Counted from the first letter of the stretch, positions 1-7,361 are shown. The stretch: DNA of 19,209 nucleotides from CALVJJ01 sp045538425 (GCA_045538425.1 JAZSRJ010000075.1:1-19209), one strand, 5' to 3'. Translations and numbers: made by a program. Notes: generated by a model not told the origin, from the sequence alone.

Positions 1-11
1 AGAGTGAACTT

Positions 12-128
12 ATGAAAGTTAGACCATCAGTTAAAAAAATGTGTGATAGTTGTAAAGTTATCAAACGTAACGGCACAGTTATGGTTATTTGTTCAAAATA
101 TCCTAAACACAAACAACGACAAGGTTAA
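12..128 (+). CDS. rpmJ: 50S ribosomal protein L36
   Basis: A 38-residue ORF beginning ATG at 12 and ending TAA at 126-128. It encodes ribosomal protein L36, a small zinc-ribbon protein of the large subunit. The zinc ligands of the Cys-containing form are all visible: C11, C14, C27 and H33. The start MKVRPSVKKMC and the end KHKQRQG are classic L36. Length matches the usual 37-38 residues. It lies just upstream of rpsM, as in most bacterial ribosomal operons. Only 11 bases lie upstream, so its own ribosome binding site is mostly outside the window. Its stop codon lies inside the first hairpin of the following leader (120-138). Confidence 0.96.
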   Translation: MKVRPSVKKMCDSCKVIKRNGTVMVICSKYPKHKQRQG

Positions 129-257
129 TCTGACCTTGCCAATGTCAGATTGACATCTTGCACTTAGGTGCATATGTGGAAAGAGATTTCCATTTATTTC
201 AAAAGAAACGGCAGTCAAGGCGGCTGTGTAGGAGACTACATCTTGATCTGCGTTTTT
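120..257 (+). promoter_or_regulatory. Structured mRNA leader between rpmJ and rpsM, ending in an attenuator-like hairpin
   Basis: Five successive hairpins can be drawn directly. H1: arms 120-126 and 132-138 (CAAGGTT/GACCTTG). H2: 142-147 and 151-156 (ATGTCA/TGACAT). H3: 159-163 and 168-172 (TGCAC/GTGCA). H4: 176-182 and 187-193 (GTGGAAA/TTTCCAT), closed by a GAGA tetraloop. H5: outer arms 211-219 and 242-251 with one bulged T at 247, an inner stem 226-231/236-241 with a second GAGA loop, then five T at 253-257. H5 plus the T-run resembles an intrinsic terminator, so it may attenuate transcription into rpsM. In E. coli the same interval holds the S4-binding autoregulatory site of the alpha operon. 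The position is equivalent; shared ancestry is not shown. The ligand (S4 or another) is inference. Confidence 0.6.
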
Positions 258-295
258 ATATATAATTTTAATTTATTATTTTATGGAGGAGAATA

Positions 296-670
296 ATGGC
301 TCGTATTGCTGGTATTGATTTACCAAGAGAAAAGAGAGTAGAAATAGGTTTGACTTATATCTACGGTATTGGAAGACAAACTTCTAACAAAATCTTAGCA
401 GAAACCAAAATCAACCCTGACACAAGAGTAAAAGATCTTACAGAAGACGAAGTAAGTGCTCTACGTACATATATCGAAAAGAATTGTGTAGTTGAAGGTG
501 ACTTGCAAAGAGAAATTTCACTTAACATTAAAAGACTTCAAGAAATCGGTTGCTACAGAGGTATCCGTCATAGACGTAACCTTCCTGTAAGAGGTCAAAA
601 CACAAAAACTAATGCTAGAACCAGAAAAGGTCCTAAAAAGACAGTTTCTAAGGGTAAAGGTAAGAAATAA
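296..670 (+). CDS. rpsM: 30S ribosomal protein S13
   Basis: A 124-residue protein with the full S13 signature: the N-terminal ARIAGIDLPREKR segment, the helix-two-turn-helix core with YGIGRQTSNKIL, the GCYRGIRHRRNLPVRGQNTKTNARTRKG block, and a lysine-rich tail. S13 sits in the head of the small subunit, contacts 16S rRNA and tRNA in the P site, and bridges to the large subunit through L5. The ATG at 296 follows a strong GGAGGAG site at 285-291. The gene is the first of the S13-S11-S4-alpha-L17 block and follows the structured leader at 120-257, which may control it and the genes after it. Length is normal for the family. Confidence 0.98.
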   Translation: MARIAGIDLPREKRVEIGLTYIYGIGRQTSNKILAETKINPDTRVKDLTEDEVSALRTYIEKNCVVEGDLQREISLNIKRLQEIGCYRGIRHRRNLPVRGQNTKTNARTRKGPKKTVSKGKGKK

Positions 671-683
671 GGAGGTATGAATC

Positions 684-1070
684 ATGGCAGAGAAAAAGAC
701 TAAAAAGAGAAAATCTACAAAGAATTTGAATCATGGTGCTTGTCATATTCATTCTTCTTTCAACAACACCATTATCACTATCACTGACGATGCTGGTAAC
801 GCAGTATCTTGGTCAAGTGCTGGTAGTCTTGGTCTAAGCGGTAGCAGAAAGAGCACACCATTTGCTGCTCAACAAGCTGCAGAAATTGCTGCTAAAGCTG
901 CTAAAGATCAAGGTCTTAAGAGTGTTGATGTATATGTAAAAGGACCAGGAAATGGTCGTGAAACTGCAATTCGTGCACTTGCTAGTGTAGGTCTTGAAGT
1001 TACTTCAATCAAAGACGTTTCCCCAATCCCACACAATGGATGCCGTCCACCAAAACGCAGAAGAATTTAG
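684..1070 (+). CDS. rpsK: 30S ribosomal protein S11
   Basis: A 128-residue S11, part of the small-subunit platform near the E site and mRNA exit, where it partners with S7, S18 and S21. Diagnostic stretches are the HIHSSFNNTIITITD segment near residue 21, the GSRKSTPFAAQQAA segment near residue 53, VKGPGNGRE near residue 85, and the C-terminal PIPHNGCRPPKRRR. The ATG at 684 follows a textbook AAGGAGG site at 669-675, 13 nt after the rpsM stop. It ends in TAG, the only TAG among the genes of this window. Co-transcription with rpsM and rpsD follows from the tight spacing. Confidence 0.98.
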   Translation: MAEKKTKKRKSTKNLNHGACHIHSSFNNTIITITDDAGNAVSWSSAGSLGLSGSRKSTPFAAQQAAEIAAKAAKDQGLKSVDVYVKGPGNGRETAIRALASVGLEVTSIKDVSPIPHNGCRPPKRRRI

Positions 1071-1085
1071 AAGGAGAGAACAATA

Positions 1086-1706
1086 ATGGCAAAATATACA
1101 GGTGCAGATTGCAAATTATGCCGTCGTGAAGGTTGTAAACTTTTCTTAAAAGGCGAAAGATGTTTGTCTAAAAAATGTGCTATGGAAAGAAGACCAGTAG
1201 CTCCTGGCGTTCATGGTGCAGCTAGAAAGAAAATTACTGAATATGGTTTGCAATTAAGAGAAAAACAAAAAGTTAAAAGAACTTATGGATTGTTAGAAAA
1301 ACAATTCAAAGGATATTATGAAAAAGCTACCAAAATGAATGGTATTGTCGGTGAAAACATGCTATCACTTTTGGAACGTCGTCTAGACAACGTTGTATTT
1401 AGAATGGGTATCGGTGCTTCTCGTGCTGAAAGCCGTCAAATCGTTAACCACGGACATATTACTGTTAATGGTAAAGTAGTTAACATTCCATCATTCATTG
1501 TTAATGTTGATGATGTTATCGCTATCAAAGAAAGCAAGAAAGATAAACCAATGTTCAAGGAACTTAAAGATGTTAAAGTTGTTATGCCAAAATGGTTGGA
1601 GTTCAACAACAATACTCTTACAGGTAAAATCAATGCTCTTCCAACAAGAGAAGATATTGATATGAACTTCCAAGAACACTTGATTATTGAGTTGTATTCT
1701 AAATAA
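1086..1706 (+). CDS. rpsD: 30S ribosomal protein S4
   Basis: A 206-residue S4, a primary 16S rRNA binder that nucleates assembly of the small-subunit body and contributes to the mRNA entry channel. It is the zinc-binding form: C9, C12, C26 and C31 match the four ligands known in Thermus S4. The S4 RNA-binding domain lies about residues 95-160 (RLDNVVFRMGIG, then ESRQIVNHGHITVNG). AAGGAG at 1071-1076 lies 9 nt before the ATG. rpsD inside this operon is the arrangement of Clostridia and E. coli; in Bacillus it is a separate, self-regulated gene. S4 is the known feedback regulator of the E. coli alpha operon, which makes it the first candidate ligand for the leader at 120-257. Confidence 0.98.
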   Translation: MAKYTGADCKLCRREGCKLFLKGERCLSKKCAMERRPVAPGVHGAARKKITEYGLQLREKQKVKRTYGLLEKQFKGYYEKATKMNGIVGENMLSLLERRLDNVVFRMGIGASRAESRQIVNHGHITVNGKVVNIPSFIVNVDDVIAIKESKKDKPMFKELKDVKVVMPKWLEFNNNTLTGKINALPTREDIDMNFQEHLIIELYSK

Positions 1707-1732
1707 TAATATAATTAGAGAGGAATTTTCGT

Positions 1733-2686
1733 ATGATGCAAATCGAAAAGCCAAAAATTACTTGCGAAGAAACAAACAATGGTTGTTTTGCAAGATTTAT
1801 CGTAGAACCATTAGACAGAGGTTTTGGTCTAACTTTAGGCAACTGCATGAGAAGAGTTTGCTTGTCAGCTCTTCCAGGTGCTGCTGCTGTTGGTATCAAA
1901 ATTAATGGTGTACAACATGAATTCAGTACTATCAAAGGTGTGAGTGAAGATGTTGTTGATATTGTCCTTAACTTAAAGAGTTTGGCAGTAAAAACAATGA
2001 ATACTGACCCAGATTTTCGTACTGTAATCAAAATTAACAAATATGGTGCAGGCGAAGTGACTGCAAAAGATTTCGAACCAAATGATTTGGTTGAAATTCT
2101 TAACCCAGATCTTCATATCTGTACACTTGACGATGGTGCGAAACTAGAAATGGAAGTATACATTGGTCGTGGCCGTGGATATGTTCCTGCCGAACAAAAC
2201 AAGATTGAAGATGCTCCATTAGGCTATATCGCTATTGATAGTATCTTTACTCCAGTGAAAAAGGCTAGCTATTTTGTTACCAATACACGTGTTGGTCAAA
2301 GAATTGACTATGACAAATTGACTATCGAAGTCGAAACCAATGGTACACTTAGTGCTAGAGAAGTGATCAGCCTTTCTGGAAAACTTGTACAAGATCATAT
2401 CGGTTTGTTTGTAGAATTGGTTGAGAATATGTCACAAATGGAAATTCTAGTGAGCCGTGAAGAAGATAAACAAACTAAAGTACTAGAAATGACCATTGAA
2501 GATATGGATCTATCTGTAAGAAGTTACAACTGCTTAAAACGTGCTGGTATTAGCACTGTTGAAGACTTGATTAAAAAGTCAGAAAGCGACCTTGCTAAGG
2601 TTAAAAATCTTGGTAAAACATCTCTTACAGAAGTACAAACAAAACTTGCTAGTTATGGTTTAAGTTTGAGAAATGATGAAGAATAA
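1733..2686 (+). CDS. rpoA: DNA-directed RNA polymerase subunit alpha
   Basis: A 317-residue alpha subunit. The N-terminal domain (about 1-230) contains the dimerisation motif FGLTLGNCMRR and the GRGYVPAEQN segment. The C-terminal domain (about 245-312) carries DLSVRSYNCLKRAGI and the NLGKTSLTEVQ helix-hairpin-helix region, which contacts UP elements and activators. Alpha dimerises to start assembly of the core polymerase. Two adjacent ATG codons occur at 1733 and 1736, so the start is uncertain by one codon; AGAGAGG at 1717-1723 serves either. Linkage with rpsD upstream and rplQ downstream is the standard bacterial order. Length matches the family (about 315). Confidence 0.98.
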   Translation: MMQIEKPKITCEETNNGCFARFIVEPLDRGFGLTLGNCMRRVCLSALPGAAAVGIKINGVQHEFSTIKGVSEDVVDIVLNLKSLAVKTMNTDPDFRTVIKINKYGAGEVTAKDFEPNDLVEILNPDLHICTLDDGAKLEMEVYIGRGRGYVPAEQNKIEDAPLGYIAIDSIFTPVKKASYFVTNTRVGQRIDYDKLTIEVETNGTLSAREVISLSGKLVQDHIGLFVELVENMSQMEILVSREEDKQTKVLEMTIEDMDLSVRSYNCLKRAGISTVEDLIKKSESDLAKVKNLGKTSLTEVQTKLASYGLSLRNDEE

Positions 2687-2700
2687 TAAGGAGAAATACA

Positions 2701-3204
2701 ATGAAGAAGTTGAAAAGACCAACTGACCAAAGACTTGCTTTACTTCGTAGCCAAGCTACAAGTTTGCTTTGGTATGGAAAAATTGAAACAACTGCTGACA
2801 AAGCAAAAGCTGTTCAATCTTATGCCGAAAAACTTCTAACAAAAGCGATTAACACTTACCAAGATACAGTAAAAGCAGTGAAAACTGTTGTTGATGCTAA
2901 TGGTGTAAAATCTCAAAAAGAAGTTTTGAATGACGGTCCTAAAAAATTGAATGCTAGACGTCAAATTATGGCTAAACTTTATGATATCCAAGAAGTAAGA
3001 GCTAACAAAGAAAGCAAAGAAGCTTTTGTTGCTCGTACAAAAGATATCAAACACCCACTAATTGAAAAAATCTTTAACGAATATGCTCCAAAATATGCAG
3101 AAAGAAAAGAACAATTAGGAATTGGCGGTGGTTATACTAGAGTACTTAACCTTGGTGTTAGAAAAGGTGACAATGCTCAATTAGTAATCATTGAATTAAT
3201 TTAA
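2701..3204 (+). CDS. rplQ: 50S ribosomal protein L17, long form
   Basis: Recognised as L17 by the N-terminal KLKRPTDQRLALLRSQAT, IETTADKAKAVQ, LNARRQIMAKLYD, the YAERKEQ segment and the C-terminal GGGYTRVLNLGVRKGDNA block ending in IIELI. L17 is a large-subunit protein near the polypeptide exit tunnel. At 167 residues it exceeds the 113-127 typical of many bacteria. The extra length is internal: roughly residues 50-84 between the IETT helix and the NARRQ segment, about 13 residues near 95-115, and a short addition before GGGYTR. AAGGAG at 2688-2693 lies 7 nt before the ATG. It is the last gene of the operon and is followed by a strong terminator. The ecfA/truA genes that often follow rplQ in Firmicutes are absent. 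Confidence 0.96.
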   Translation: MKKLKRPTDQRLALLRSQATSLLWYGKIETTADKAKAVQSYAEKLLTKAINTYQDTVKAVKTVVDANGVKSQKEVLNDGPKKLNARRQIMAKLYDIQEVRANKESKEAFVARTKDIKHPLIEKIFNEYAPKYAERKEQLGIGGGYTRVLNLGVRKGDNAQLVIIELI

Positions 3205-3227
3205 TAAAATAATAATTAAAATTATGC

Positions 3228-3259
3228 AAAAAATACATGTTAACTACATGTATTTTTTT
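3228..3259 (+). terminator. Intrinsic terminator of the ribosomal protein operon
   Basis: A perfect 13-bp stem pairs 3228-3240 with 3246-3258 around a 5-nt TAACT loop. The arms are six A, then TACATGT, and the complement. The 3' arm runs into a T-rich tract (seven T to 3259, then five more after one G). It begins 23 nt after the rplQ stop and closes the operon. Confidence 0.88.
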
Positions 3260-3281
3260 GTTTTTATAAAGTATGTTATAC

Positions 3282-3310
3282 TCGACAATCTTTCACTAAT
3301 TTGGTATACT
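3282..3310 (+). promoter_or_regulatory. Sigma-A type promoter for the 693-residue surface protein and rarA
   Basis: TCGACA at 3282-3287 and TATACT at 3305-3310 are 17 bp apart, each one mismatch from consensus. Transcription would start near 3317, about 30 nt before the ATG at 3348. It lies directly after the operon terminator, so the downstream pair has its own transcription. A second TATACT occurs at 3277-3282 without a clear -35. Confidence 0.7.
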
Positions 3311-3347
3311 AATAGTAGTTAAGGATTTTAGAATTATAGGGCGTAGG

Positions 3348-5429
3348 ATGAAGAAAAAATATTGGATCATACTTGCATGTGTTGTTGTTAGTATTGCACT
3401 TACTGTTGGTGCAGTCCTTTTTCTTACTCTAAGATCAAAAAAATTAACAATTAATGTCGCTCAAGATACCAATATTGCATTTATGGATGAAGAGTGTTCT
3501 GTTCGACAACTATTTGGTGTAGATATTGATGCCAATGAAAAATATTGGGTTTATTATTCTGGATATAATGACGAGATTATTTCTATTGACGATAAAGGGG
3601 TGGTGACAGCATTATCTACTGGAGATACATCTATTACAATGCAAGTGGTCACAGAAAACAAAACATATCATTATTATTTGACTTTGTGTGTTGTAGACAA
3701 AGATTATGCTACAAGTATTGCTGTACAAAAGGATAAAATTGGCTTCAATTACCTAAAGAAAGCCGTCAATCCATTATACATTACAACAAAAAGTGGATAT
3801 CAATATCATTATAATGTAGAAGTGATGTCTACCAATCCTAATATTGTCTATGATGCAACAACAGGAATACTTTCTTATATTGGACAAAGACCAGATACTA
3901 TACAATCGGCAACCATTACATGTAAAGTAATGACTAGCGATACACAATACCTTACTACAACATTTGAAGTATTGGTCGATCCTTATCATTATGCGGATGG
4001 TTTTGTTGATACAGGGTCTATCTTTACAATTTATCAAAATCAAATAGCAAGCAAAATGATCAAGGCTTACAATGCTCATAGTGACAATCTAGATTGTGAT
4101 ATTGAATATATTGTGACTAAGTATCCAGAAGGTGCGGAAGGATACAATCCTATTAGCCAGTTGCAAGCTGAAACATTTGTTGCTGGAGAATATTGCGGTC
4201 AGTATTCGTTGGTAGCCAAAGTTGAAAGTGGATTATCATATGATTGGGAGAATGGAAATCATACACCAATTTATATCGAAAAAGAGTTCCAAATATGGGT
4301 AGAAAAAACAATAGATGCCAGTGATTTGACATTGTATATAGATGGCGTGGTAAGTGCCGGAGAATGGGTAACAATGCAACTTATTTCTACTCAAAAAACC
4401 ATTCATTCTTCCAAATGGCAATGGACAACGCAAGAACATATGTACATGCAATGTGAAAGAGGTATTAGTGCCAAAACTATTAGTATGCAAGTTATGTTTG
4501 ATGAGGCTGGATCTTATACCATTGAAGGAATATATCAAGATACAGCAGATCTGGGAACGTCTAGTACCATTGCAGTATCTTTGAATGTGACAGTTTTGTC
4601 TAATGATGCAATCTCTACTTATTTTATTACTGCAGATGACAACAAAATCAATGCAGAAAACAATACACTTTATCTATATAAAGTAAAAGATTCGGCTTTA
4701 GCCTTAAGAGAGGATGTCTACGATCAAGTAAGAGTAGAATTACAACAAAATGGCGTCAATATTGACCAGTTTGCGGTAGAAGTGGTAGATAATTCAATCG
4801 TGACATACAACGTCGAAACAAAGACTATTTCTGTGGTAAATGAAGGGGTCACAACTTTTACAATTGTGTGTGGTAACGAAACAGCGACATACACTATTGT
4901 TGTGGAACAAATCAAAGCAACAGCAACCAGATTATTGGATATTTTTGTCTATCTATATGATGCAGGAGAAACAGTTGTAGCAGAGTATCCTAAGACATAT
5001 CCATTAACAAAGTCTTATTTGCCGACGTATGCTATTGCCCAATATACTTATGATGATTCTATGATCAGTTGGAAAGACGGGGTAGTTACAGGTCTAAAAG
5101 TAGGGCATACGGAGATTAAACTTTGTGGTGAAGTTTATGTAACAGTGTGGGTTATGCCTTATGTGGATGAAGATTATAAGATTGTTGCAACACAAAACAA
5201 TATCGAAATAACCACTGTTGAAGTGGACGGCTATGCGTGTGTAGACTTGGCTGTTTATCATAAAAACAATAAAGTAGAAGCTGTGATGGATGTAGTAAGC
5301 AATGGGTCTTATGCTTTTGTCAAAGGTGACAAACTTTGGATTAGACAACACAAAACTGGTTGGGCAACGATTACTGCCACAATTGGAGATATAACAACGA
5401 CGTTAACAATTACAATTATTGTAAAATAA
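3348..5429 (+). CDS. Membrane-anchored extracellular protein with bacterial Ig-like (BIG2-type) repeats
   Basis: A 693-residue protein of unknown specific function. Residues 1-4 (MKKK) precede one hydrophobic segment at about 5-28, which fits an N-terminal signal anchor; the rest would lie outside the membrane. The exterior is beta-rich. BIG2-like units are visible near 65-118 (DDKGVVTALSTGDTSITMQV), 480-520 (EGVTTFTIVCGNETATYTIVV), 555-610 (DGVVTGLKVGHTEIKL) and the C-terminus (GWATITATIGDITTTLTI). No LPXTG, SLH or C-terminal membrane segment is seen. A role in adhesion or envelope structure is inference from the Ig-like fold. The start is supported by AGGG at 3338-3341, 6 nt upstream, a weak site for this genome. 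It ends 19 nt before rarA with no terminator between, so the two are probably co-transcribed. It resembles the giant protein at 11560-19125 in architecture but no close sequence match was seen. Confidence 0.8.
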   Translation: MKKKYWIILACVVVSIALTVGAVLFLTLRSKKLTINVAQDTNIAFMDEECSVRQLFGVDIDANEKYWVYYSGYNDEIISIDDKGVVTALSTGDTSITMQVVTENKTYHYYLTLCVVDKDYATSIAVQKDKIGFNYLKKAVNPLYITTKSGYQYHYNVEVMSTNPNIVYDATTGILSYIGQRPDTIQSATITCKVMTSDTQYLTTTFEVLVDPYHYADGFVDTGSIFTIYQNQIASKMIKAYNAHSDNLDCDIEYIVTKYPEGAEGYNPISQLQAETFVAGEYCGQYSLVAKVESGLSYDWENGNHTPIYIEKEFQIWVEKTIDASDLTLYIDGVVSAGEWVTMQLISTQKTIHSSKWQWTTQEHMYMQCERGISAKTISMQVMFDEAGSYTIEGIYQDTADLGTSSTIAVSLNVTVLSNDAISTYFITADDNKINAENNTLYLYKVKDSALALREDVYDQVRVELQQNGVNIDQFAVEVVDNSIVTYNVETKTISVVNEGVTTFTIVCGNETATYTIVVEQIKATATRLLDIFVYLYDAGETVVAEYPKTYPLTKSYLPTYAIAQYTYDDSMISWKDGVVTGLKVGHTEIKLCGEVYVTVWVMPYVDEDYKIVATQNNIEITTVEVDGYACVDLAVYHKNNKVEAVMDVVSNGSYAFVKGDKLWIRQHKTGWATITATIGDITTTLTITIIVK

Positions 5430-5448
5430 CGATATAAAGGAGAAAAAT

Positions 5449-6729
5449 ATGGATACACAATTTCGTTTTGCACCACTTGCAGATCGTATGAGACCAACCA
5501 AAATGGAAGACTTTATTGGCCAAACACATATTGTATACCCAAAAAGTTTTTTAATGCGTGCTATTGAAAGTGGAAGTCTTGGAAGTTGTATTTTTTATGG
5601 TCCTCCTGGTACAGGAAAAACAACAATTGCCAACCTAATTGCAAAAGCATGTGATGGAGAATTTAGAAAACTCAATGCAGTTAGTTCTGGAGTTGCTGAT
5701 GCAAAAGAAGTGATTAAGGAAGCACGAGTCAACCAAACAATGGCGGGGAAGAAGACATTTTTGGTGCTAGACGAATGTCATCGCTGGAGCAAAGCGCAAA
5801 GTGATTGTGTGCTAGAAGCGATAGAAGATGGAAGCATTATTTTTATAGGAACAACAACGGAAAATCCTTATATCAATATGACGCGTGCTATTGTGTCTAG
5901 ATGCAAAGTTTTTGAATTTCGTCCGCTCACAACTGCTGATGTAAAAAAGGCCTTATTGAGAGGGATTGAAGATAAAGAAAAAGGATATGGTAATTATCAA
6001 TTAGACATTAAGGACGATGCTCTAGACTTTTTAGCATGGGTGAGTGGTGGAGACGTAAGAAGTGCCTATAATTCGCTTGAATTGGCTGTAAAAACGACCA
6101 CAGAGAATGAGAATGGAGTTATTGTTATCACTAAGGAAATTGCCGAACAATGTGTGCAAAAAAAGAGTATCGGCATGGATGAGACAACATACTATGATTA
6201 TCTAAGTGCTTTTTGCAAATCACTTCGTGGTAGTGATGCTGATGCTGCATTATTTTATAGCCAAAAATTATTGCTTGCTGGTGTAGATCCAAAAATTATT
6301 GCTCGACGTATGATAGCACATGCAAGTGAAGATGTTGGTATGGCGGATAGCAATGCTTTATTGCTTGCAATTTGCGCACTTCGTTCTTGTGAAGAATTGG
6401 GATATCCAGAATGTAATTTGACGTTAAGTCATGCTATCATCTATATCTGCGAAGCAGAGAAAAGCAATGCAGTATATCTTGCTATGTCAAAAGCAAGAGA
6501 GGATGCAGAAAAATATGTGAATGCTGTTGTGCCAAATCACTTAAAAAACCATCCAACGGGATACAATGATGGGACAGGAAAATACTTATATCCTCATAAT
6601 TTTGGTGGGTACGTAAAACAACAATACTTACCAGATGTTGTAAAAAATAAAGTGTATTATGTGCCAAGCAACAATGGTCGAGAAAAAGGATTGATTCGAA
6701 AGAAAAAACTGAACAAAACATCAAAATAA
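5449..6729 (+). CDS. rarA: Replication-associated recombination AAA ATPase RarA (MgsA)
   Basis: A 426-residue AAA+ ATPase of the RarA/MgsA/WRNIP1 family, which acts at stalled replication forks and binds single-stranded DNA and SSB. Visible motifs: N-terminal PLADRMRPTKMEDFIGQTH; Walker A GPPGTGKTT at 51-59; Walker B with D108 and E109 in LVLDECHRWSKAQ; sensor 1 GTTTENP at 134-140; an arginine finger candidate R151 in SRCKVF; sensor 2 R205 in GGDVRSAYNSLE. The C-terminal tetramerisation region includes RRMIAHASEDVGMADSNAL and the NHLKNHPTGYNDGTGKYLYPHNFGG block. The Walker B segment reads DECHRW rather than the common DEIHRF, a conservative change. AAAGGAG at 5436-5442 lies 6 nt before the ATG. 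It shares a transcript with the upstream surface protein gene. Confidence 0.95.
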   Translation: MDTQFRFAPLADRMRPTKMEDFIGQTHIVYPKSFLMRAIESGSLGSCIFYGPPGTGKTTIANLIAKACDGEFRKLNAVSSGVADAKEVIKEARVNQTMAGKKTFLVLDECHRWSKAQSDCVLEAIEDGSIIFIGTTTENPYINMTRAIVSRCKVFEFRPLTTADVKKALLRGIEDKEKGYGNYQLDIKDDALDFLAWVSGGDVRSAYNSLELAVKTTTENENGVIVITKEIAEQCVQKKSIGMDETTYYDYLSAFCKSLRGSDADAALFYSQKLLLAGVDPKIIARRMIAHASEDVGMADSNALLLAICALRSCEELGYPECNLTLSHAIIYICEAEKSNAVYLAMSKAREDAEKYVNAVVPNHLKNHPTGYNDGTGKYLYPHNFGGYVKQQYLPDVVKNKVYYVPSNNGREKGLIRKKKLNKTSK

Positions 6730-6771
6730 TTTGGTATCATAATATCCTTATGATATAATAATTGTACCAAA
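6730..6771 (+). promoter_or_regulatory. Rubrerythrin promoter with nested dyad operator candidate
   Basis: A -35 like TTGGTA (6731-6736) and a perfect -10 TATAAT (6754-6759) are 17 bp apart. Between and overlapping them lies a perfect 8-bp inverted repeat, TATCATAA (6735-6742) and TTATGATA (6748-6755), around TATCC. A second, outer repeat pairs TTTGGTA (6730-6736) with TACCAAA (6765-6771). Such symmetry on a core promoter fits a repressor site. Rubrerythrin genes are often under PerR, but the bases here do not match the Bacillus PerR box well. Confidence 0.68.
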
Positions 6772-6784
6772 CAGGAGGGAAATT

Positions 6785-7318
6785 ATGGAATTAAAAGGTA
6801 GCAAAACAGAACAAAATCTTTGGACAGCATTTGCTGGTGAAAGTCAAGCACGCAATAAGTATACTTATTATGCTAGTAAAGCAAAAAAAGAAGGATATGA
6901 ACAAATTGCTGCTATCTTTACAGAAACAGCTGAAAACGAAAAAGAACACGCAAAAATGTGGTTTAAGCACCTTAATGGTATCGGTACAACGGAAGAAAAC
7001 CTTAAAGCCGCAGCTGAAGGGGAAAATTATGAATGGACTGATATGTATAAGACGTTTGCTGAAGTAGCAAAACAAGAAGGTTTTGATAAAATTGCAAAAG
7101 AATTTGAAGGTGTTGCAAAAATTGAACAAGAACACGAAAAACGTTATCAAAAACTTTATGAAAACTTACAATCAGGTAAAGTATTCAAAAGAGAAAAAGA
7201 TATGGTTTGGGTATGTCGCAACTGTGGTGCTAGAATTAAAGCATCAAGTGCTCCAATGGTATGTCCAGTTTGTGCACATCCACAAGCTTATTTCGAATTG
7301 GAAAACATCAATTATTAA
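6785..7318 (+). CDS. rbr: Rubrerythrin
   Basis: A 177-residue rubrerythrin, a cytoplasmic non-haem iron peroxidase that reduces hydrogen peroxide in anaerobes, with electrons coming through rubredoxin-type partners. The N-terminal four-helix ferritin-like domain (about 1-130) shows the di-iron ligands: E19 in AGESQARN, E52 and H55 in ENEKEHAK, a glutamate near 80-93, and E114 and H117 in KIEQEHEKRY. The C-terminal rubredoxin-like domain holds one FeS4 site with C144, C147, C160 and C163 (WVCRNCG, then MVCPVC). Length is close to the usual 180-195, with a compact C-terminal domain. AGGAGGG at 6773-6779 gives a strong start at 6785. It appears monocistronic, with its own promoter and terminator, and is probably induced by oxygen or peroxide. 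Confidence 0.96.
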   Translation: MELKGSKTEQNLWTAFAGESQARNKYTYYASKAKKEGYEQIAAIFTETAENEKEHAKMWFKHLNGIGTTEENLKAAAEGENYEWTDMYKTFAEVAKQEGFDKIAKEFEGVAKIEQEHEKRYQKLYENLQSGKVFKREKDMVWVCRNCGARIKASSAPMVCPVCAHPQAYFELENINY

Positions 7319-7324
7319 AGAAAG

Positions 7325-7352
7325 AAAAAACCACGTAATAACGTGGTTTTTT
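7325..7352. terminator. Bidirectional intrinsic terminator between rubrerythrin and the converging GDPD-like gene
   Basis: A perfect 12-bp stem pairs 7325-7336 (six A, then CCACGT) with 7341-7352 (ACGTGG, then six T) around an AATA loop. Because the stem is flanked by A on the left and T on the right, it works on both strands. It begins 6 nt after the rubrerythrin stop and 10 nt beyond the end of the minus-strand gene, serving both. Confidence 0.9.
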
Positions 7353-7361
7353 GTTGTGATT

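Noticed and set aside
243..266. TATAAT at 261-266 just before rpsM as a separate promoter.
   Set aside because: No acceptable -35 lies 16-18 bp upstream; the T-rich tract after the H5 hairpin explains the sequence.
1436..2040. Minus-strand open frames under rpsD and rpoA and similar antisense frames elsewhere.
   Set aside because: They lie opposite well-supported conserved genes, have no ribosome sites, and their translations look like shadows of the sense codons.
3348..3440. Possible lipoprotein signal (ILAC at residues 8-11) in the 693-residue surface protein.
   Set aside because: The hydrophobic stretch before the Cys is only about six residues, the -2 position is Leu, and the membrane segment continues well past the Cys. 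It reads as a signal anchor, not a lipobox.
6735..6755. The TATCATAA/TTATGATA hairpin as a terminator of rarA.
   Set aside because: The stem is A/T-only in its closing pairs and is not followed by a T-run; it lies on the rubrerythrin -35/-10, so an operator is more likely.
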